Below, in pieces: positions 61,488-64,000 of a DNA stretch of 64,000 nucleotides (positions within the stretch are counted from its first letter, which is position 1; the number at the start of each line of letters is the position of its first letter). Origin of the DNA: Jiella pacifica (GTDB lineage Bacteria; Pseudomonadota; Alphaproteobacteria; Rhizobiales; Rhizobiaceae); NCBI RefSeq assembly GCF_010500815.1, contig NZ_JAAAMG010000001.1, forward strand, positions 372,001 through 436,000, in the 5' to 3' direction. The position numbers and the translations under genes are program-made. The notes below the pieces were generated by a model. That model searched no databases. It was not told the origin of the DNA and saw only the letters and a list, made by a program, of their open reading frames with translations.

Positions 61488-62557
61488 TAGGCTCTTTCGG
61501 GAAAGGCGATGAGAAGCTCGGGGTCGAAATCGAGCGCGTAGACCTGATCGGGCTCGTAGCGTGGCGGGCGGGGCTCGCTCAGATGAACCAGCGACTGGAT
61601 CAGCGAACCGTCTGCGGCGCGGAAGAAGGAGAGCATGGACGGCCCCTTGAATTCGGCCGTTACGAAACGCGCCGAAATCCCGTCGCTCGCCTCGTCCCTG
61701 CGCGGCTTCACGGCGATGCCGTCATAGGGAAGCGCGACGGACATCGGCTGACCATTGCGCGCGCCGGTTCCCGTCGGCAGCGCCAGCGCGCCGACCGGCG
61801 AGCGCAGGCGGCCGTCACTGACGGTCCCGGAGATGATGTTGAAGGCGTTCAGGTGCCGGGCGACTGTCGCGCTTGCCGGCGAGCGGAAGAGGTCGTCCGG
61901 GGGCGCGATCTGCGCGATCGCCCCATCGGCGAGGACGGCGACCTGATCGCCCATGAGAAGCGCTTCGGTCTCGCTCCCGGTTACATGCAGGAACGAGATG
62001 CCGAGCCGTTGGCGGATCGCACGGAGCTCGTCGCACATGCGCTCGCGCAGATTGGCGTCCAGGGCGCCGAGCGGCTCGTCGAGGAGCACGATCTTGGGCT
62101 CGGCGATCAGCGTGCGGGCCAGTGCGACGCGTTGCTTCTGCCCGCCCGAGATCGCTCCCACCGCGCGCCGCCCGAGCCCCTCGAGGCCGACGAGACCGAG
62201 GATCGTCTGGACGCGCTCGCGCACTTCGGCCTTGTCGCGGACCGGCCGCTCCTCGCGATAGCGCAGGCCGAAGGCGACGTTGTCCTCGACGGAGAGGTGC
62301 GGAAAGAGAGCGAAATTCTGGAAGACGAAACCGACGCCGCGCTTGTGCGGCGGGACGCCGTCGAGCCGCGCGCCGCGCAGGGAGATCGTTCCGTTATCAG
62401 GCTCTTCGAAGCCTGCAATGATGCGCAGAAGCGTCGTCTTTCCGCTTCCGCTCGCACCCAGAAGCGAGACGTAACTGTCATCCGGCACGACCAGATCGAG
62501 CCCGTCGATGGCCGATGCCTGACCGTAATGTCGCGAGACCGACTTCAGAGTGAGCAA
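61484..62557 (-). CDS. ABC transporter ATP-binding protein, PotA type (first ATPase)
   Basis: A 357-residue ATPase: Walker A GASGSGKTT near residue 36, Q-loop FVFQNFALFPHL, signature ISGGQKQRV, Walker B IVLLDEPLGALDA and a C-terminal TOBE region. After Walker B the usual His-loop reads HVTGSETEAL instead of the common VTHDQEEA, with the switch His shifted. The start is set at TTG 62557 because GGAGG lies 5 nt upstream and the ATPase domain begins there; the frame upstream is not family-like. First gene of the long minus-strand run. Confidence 0.92.
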   Translation of the reverse strand: MLTLKSVSRHYGQASAIDGLDLVVPDDSYVSLLGASGSGKTTLLRIIAGFEEPDNGTISLRGARLDGVPPHKRGVGFVFQNFALFPHLSVEDNVAFGLRYREERPVRDKAEVRERVQTILGLVGLEGLGRRAVGAISGGQKQRVALARTLIAEPKIVLLDEPLGALDANLRERMCDELRAIRQRLGISFLHVTGSETEALLMGDQVAVLADGAIAQIAPPDDLFRSPASATVARHLNAFNIISGTVSDGRLRSPVGALALPTGTGARNGQPMSVALPYDGIAVKPRRDEASDGISARFVTAEFKGPSMLSFFRAADGSLIQSLVHLSEPRPPRYEPDQVYALDFDPELLIAFPERAY

Positions 62558-62900
62558 CGCGTCCTCCAAAAAATGATTATGTACACAAACACGATTCATA
62601 TTGCGATGACAAGCCCGATCCGTCACAATTTCGGCGACGGCGAGATGAGGGCGTTGACTGCGGATTGTGCGCATGAACCAAGGAAGTTAGCGGCTGAATA
62701 TCCGCTATTGGCGACCTTTTCGGGACGCAATCAACGAAAGCGCACCGGATAGTGAGGGATCTCGTGCGCGCCTAAAAACGGTGCAAGGTGCGCGTAAAAA
62801 ATGATCTTAGCATGCAGAAAATCAGCATAAGAGCTCATCAGGGTTGTCCTGAAAATCGTTTCAGGTCACAGACTGGCGAGGCTCGGCGGATAGGAATGCG
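62558..62900. other. Divergent promoter region of the imide-type transporter run
   Basis: AT-richer 340-bp region between the ATPase gene and the double-HTH GntR gene. At 62578-62588 TATGTACACAA resembles the T-N-GT-N2-AC-N-A operators of FCD-type GntR regulators with one mismatch. A second AT-rich stretch lies at 62770-62835. No gene seen. Confidence 0.4.
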
Positions 62901-63920
62901 ATGACCGATCAATCTTCGGCGATGCGGGAGCCGCTTTTCCAAGCGGCGGCGACCACGCTCAGGCACAGTATCCAGACAGGCCTTCTCAAGCCCGGGCTCG
63001 TCCTTCTGGAGGGGCCGATCTCGGACAGGCTTCATATCAGTCGAACCTCCGTCAAGCGCGCCTTGCAGCTCCTCGAGGACGAGTCCCTGATCCACCGGTT
63101 CGACGGTCGCGGTTTTCTTGTCGGCACGCCCGACGATACCGTCAGTCCGATCCGCGAGGATCTGCCGGAACTCGAATTGACCGGCGCCGAAGTCGGCGCC
63201 AAGGCGCGGCCCGGCTCGCAGCGCATCCAGGACACGGTGGAGCGCGATATCCTGGCCTGTCTCGTTTTCGGCCAGTATCGGATGACGGAGACCGATCTTG
63301 CCGACCACTTCGATGTCAGCCGCACGGTCGCGCGCGACATTCTGGGCCGGCTTCAAGAGCGCGGCCTTGTCTGGAAAACGTCGACGTCGCGATGGGTCAG
63401 CGCCTTGCTGACCGCCCGTTCGATCAAGGACAAATACGAGCTGCGCGGCATTCTCGAAGTCGCGGCGCTCCGCTCAGCCGCGGCCCGTATCGACGTCTCC
63501 GCTCTGGACCAGCTTCAACGAAAGATGGAGCGGACCGAAAACGGCAAGAGGCTCGTCAATGCCGAGGAATGGTTCGAGCTGGTCAACGCTTTCGTCGATC
63601 TTGCCATCCTCTCCACACCCAACGTCGAATTGCGGGCCCTCGTCTCGCGCAACTTCCGCATGATCAGCGCCTCCCAGCAGGTGCTGTTCAGCGTCGGGCT
63701 TTCGGGTGATCGCCATTCGATCCGGGAGCTGCGCATGGTCGTCGAGCTCCTGAGGGTCGGGGCGATCCATGGCGCGGCCGAAATGCTGAAGAGTCATCTG
63801 GCGAAATCGCGCGAACGAATGATCGCCCAGTTGAAGATCGTCTCCGTCCTGCCCGAGCCCGATCATCTCGCCCCTTATCTGACGCCCGTGGAGCCCGGCC
63901 AGGCCGTCACCAGCCCCTAG
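62901..63920 (+). CDS. GntR family regulator with two winged-helix domains and FCD domain
   Basis: A 339-residue regulator. Two GntR-type winged helices are visible in tandem: residues about 13-75 (ISDRLHISRTSVKRALQLLE) and about 105-165 (ADHFDVSRTVARDILGRLQE), followed by a C-terminal helical FCD domain (about 175-325) for ligand binding. Usual FCD regulators have one winged helix and about 230 residues. It is divergent from the transporter run and is its most likely regulator. Confidence 0.88.
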   Translation: MTDQSSAMREPLFQAAATTLRHSIQTGLLKPGLVLLEGPISDRLHISRTSVKRALQLLEDESLIHRFDGRGFLVGTPDDTVSPIREDLPELELTGAEVGAKARPGSQRIQDTVERDILACLVFGQYRMTETDLADHFDVSRTVARDILGRLQERGLVWKTSTSRWVSALLTARSIKDKYELRGILEVAALRSAAARIDVSALDQLQRKMERTENGKRLVNAEEWFELVNAFVDLAILSTPNVELRALVSRNFRMISASQQVLFSVGLSGDRHSIRELRMVVELLRVGAIHGAAEMLKSHLAKSRERMIAQLKIVSVLPEPDHLAPYLTPVEPGQAVTSP

Positions 63921-64000
63921 ACGCTTGGGAGCGCGACAGGCGGCCGAAAGCGGCCGGCATGGCGGCGCCGATGGCTGGCAGCCGCCTCGTCGAGATGGCC

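Overview
The window is GC-rich alphaproteobacterial chromosome, most likely order Hyphomicrobiales (Rhizobiales). The evidence is a MucR/Ros zinc-finger regulator, a DUF882 peptidase-like protein, many TRAP, TAXI, BMP and NitT/TauT transport genes, and twin-arginine signals on binding proteins. The genus cannot be read from the sequence alone. I saw no rRNA, tRNA or CRISPR array.

Layout. (1) 1-7576, core genes: DUF882 protein, mucR, an SGNH hydrolase overlapping pgk, and a CvrA/NhaP2-type K+/H+ antiporter. (2) 7577-11566, accessory island on the minus strand: a three-Cys-motif (DUF5131/Gp37-Gp68) protein, its TcmP partner, a fragment that looks like the first codons of a DNA methyltransferase, and a HEPN-like protein with an intact RNxxxH motif. 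(3) 11567-17770: a TRAP transporter operon whose small permease is fused to a TM2-like domain and coiled coil, then an orphan BMP binding protein and msrA. (4) 17931-29437, a stress/low-oxygen-type cluster: small membrane protein, tandem universal stress protein, acyl-CoA synthetase (ADP-forming) fused to a GNAT acetyltransferase, Crp/Fnr regulator, NarL-type response regulator, and an operon of an 81-aa protein, a P2-type cation ATPase and a PHA synthase. Perfect or near-perfect FNR/FixK-type boxes sit upstream of the two outer transcription units. (5) 29746-30931: a Tat-exported metallo-beta-lactamase-fold protein and a transposase remnant.

(6) 30932-46105, a large divergent catabolic cluster. 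The minus arm holds a 3-hydroxyisobutyrate-dehydrogenase-like (HIBADH-like) enzyme, two short-chain dehydrogenases (SDRs), an MmgE/PrpD protein, a lactonase-like metallo-hydrolase and a GntR/FCD regulator. The plus arm holds a TAXI-TRAP transporter, a second HIBADH-like enzyme, an isocitrate-lyase/PEP-mutase-family lyase, a carboxymuconolactone-decarboxylase-like protein, a second MmgE/PrpD protein and a NitT/TauT-type ABC transporter. The set implies uptake and breakdown of a branched or hydroxylated polycarboxylate; the substrate cannot be named. (7) 46814-50950: a D-2-hydroxyacid dehydrogenase, an FMN alpha-hydroxyacid oxidase and an IlvD/Edd dehydratase, consistent with sugar-acid and glycolate/glyoxylate metabolism.

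(8) 51026-63920: an approximately 11.5-kb minus-strand run under a divergent double-HTH GntR regulator. It encodes a polyamine/opine-type ABC transporter with two ATPases, two SDRs, a polysaccharide-deacetylase-fold hydrolase resembling imidase/allantoinase enzymes, a Cys-rich small protein with a CobW GTPase, a signal-less paralogue of the binding protein, and an asparaginase-family amidase. I infer uptake and two-step hydrolysis of a cyclic imide or similar cyclic amide, with CobW supplying metal. A recurring structural theme is a strong stem-loop directly after the binding-protein gene in four separate transport operons.
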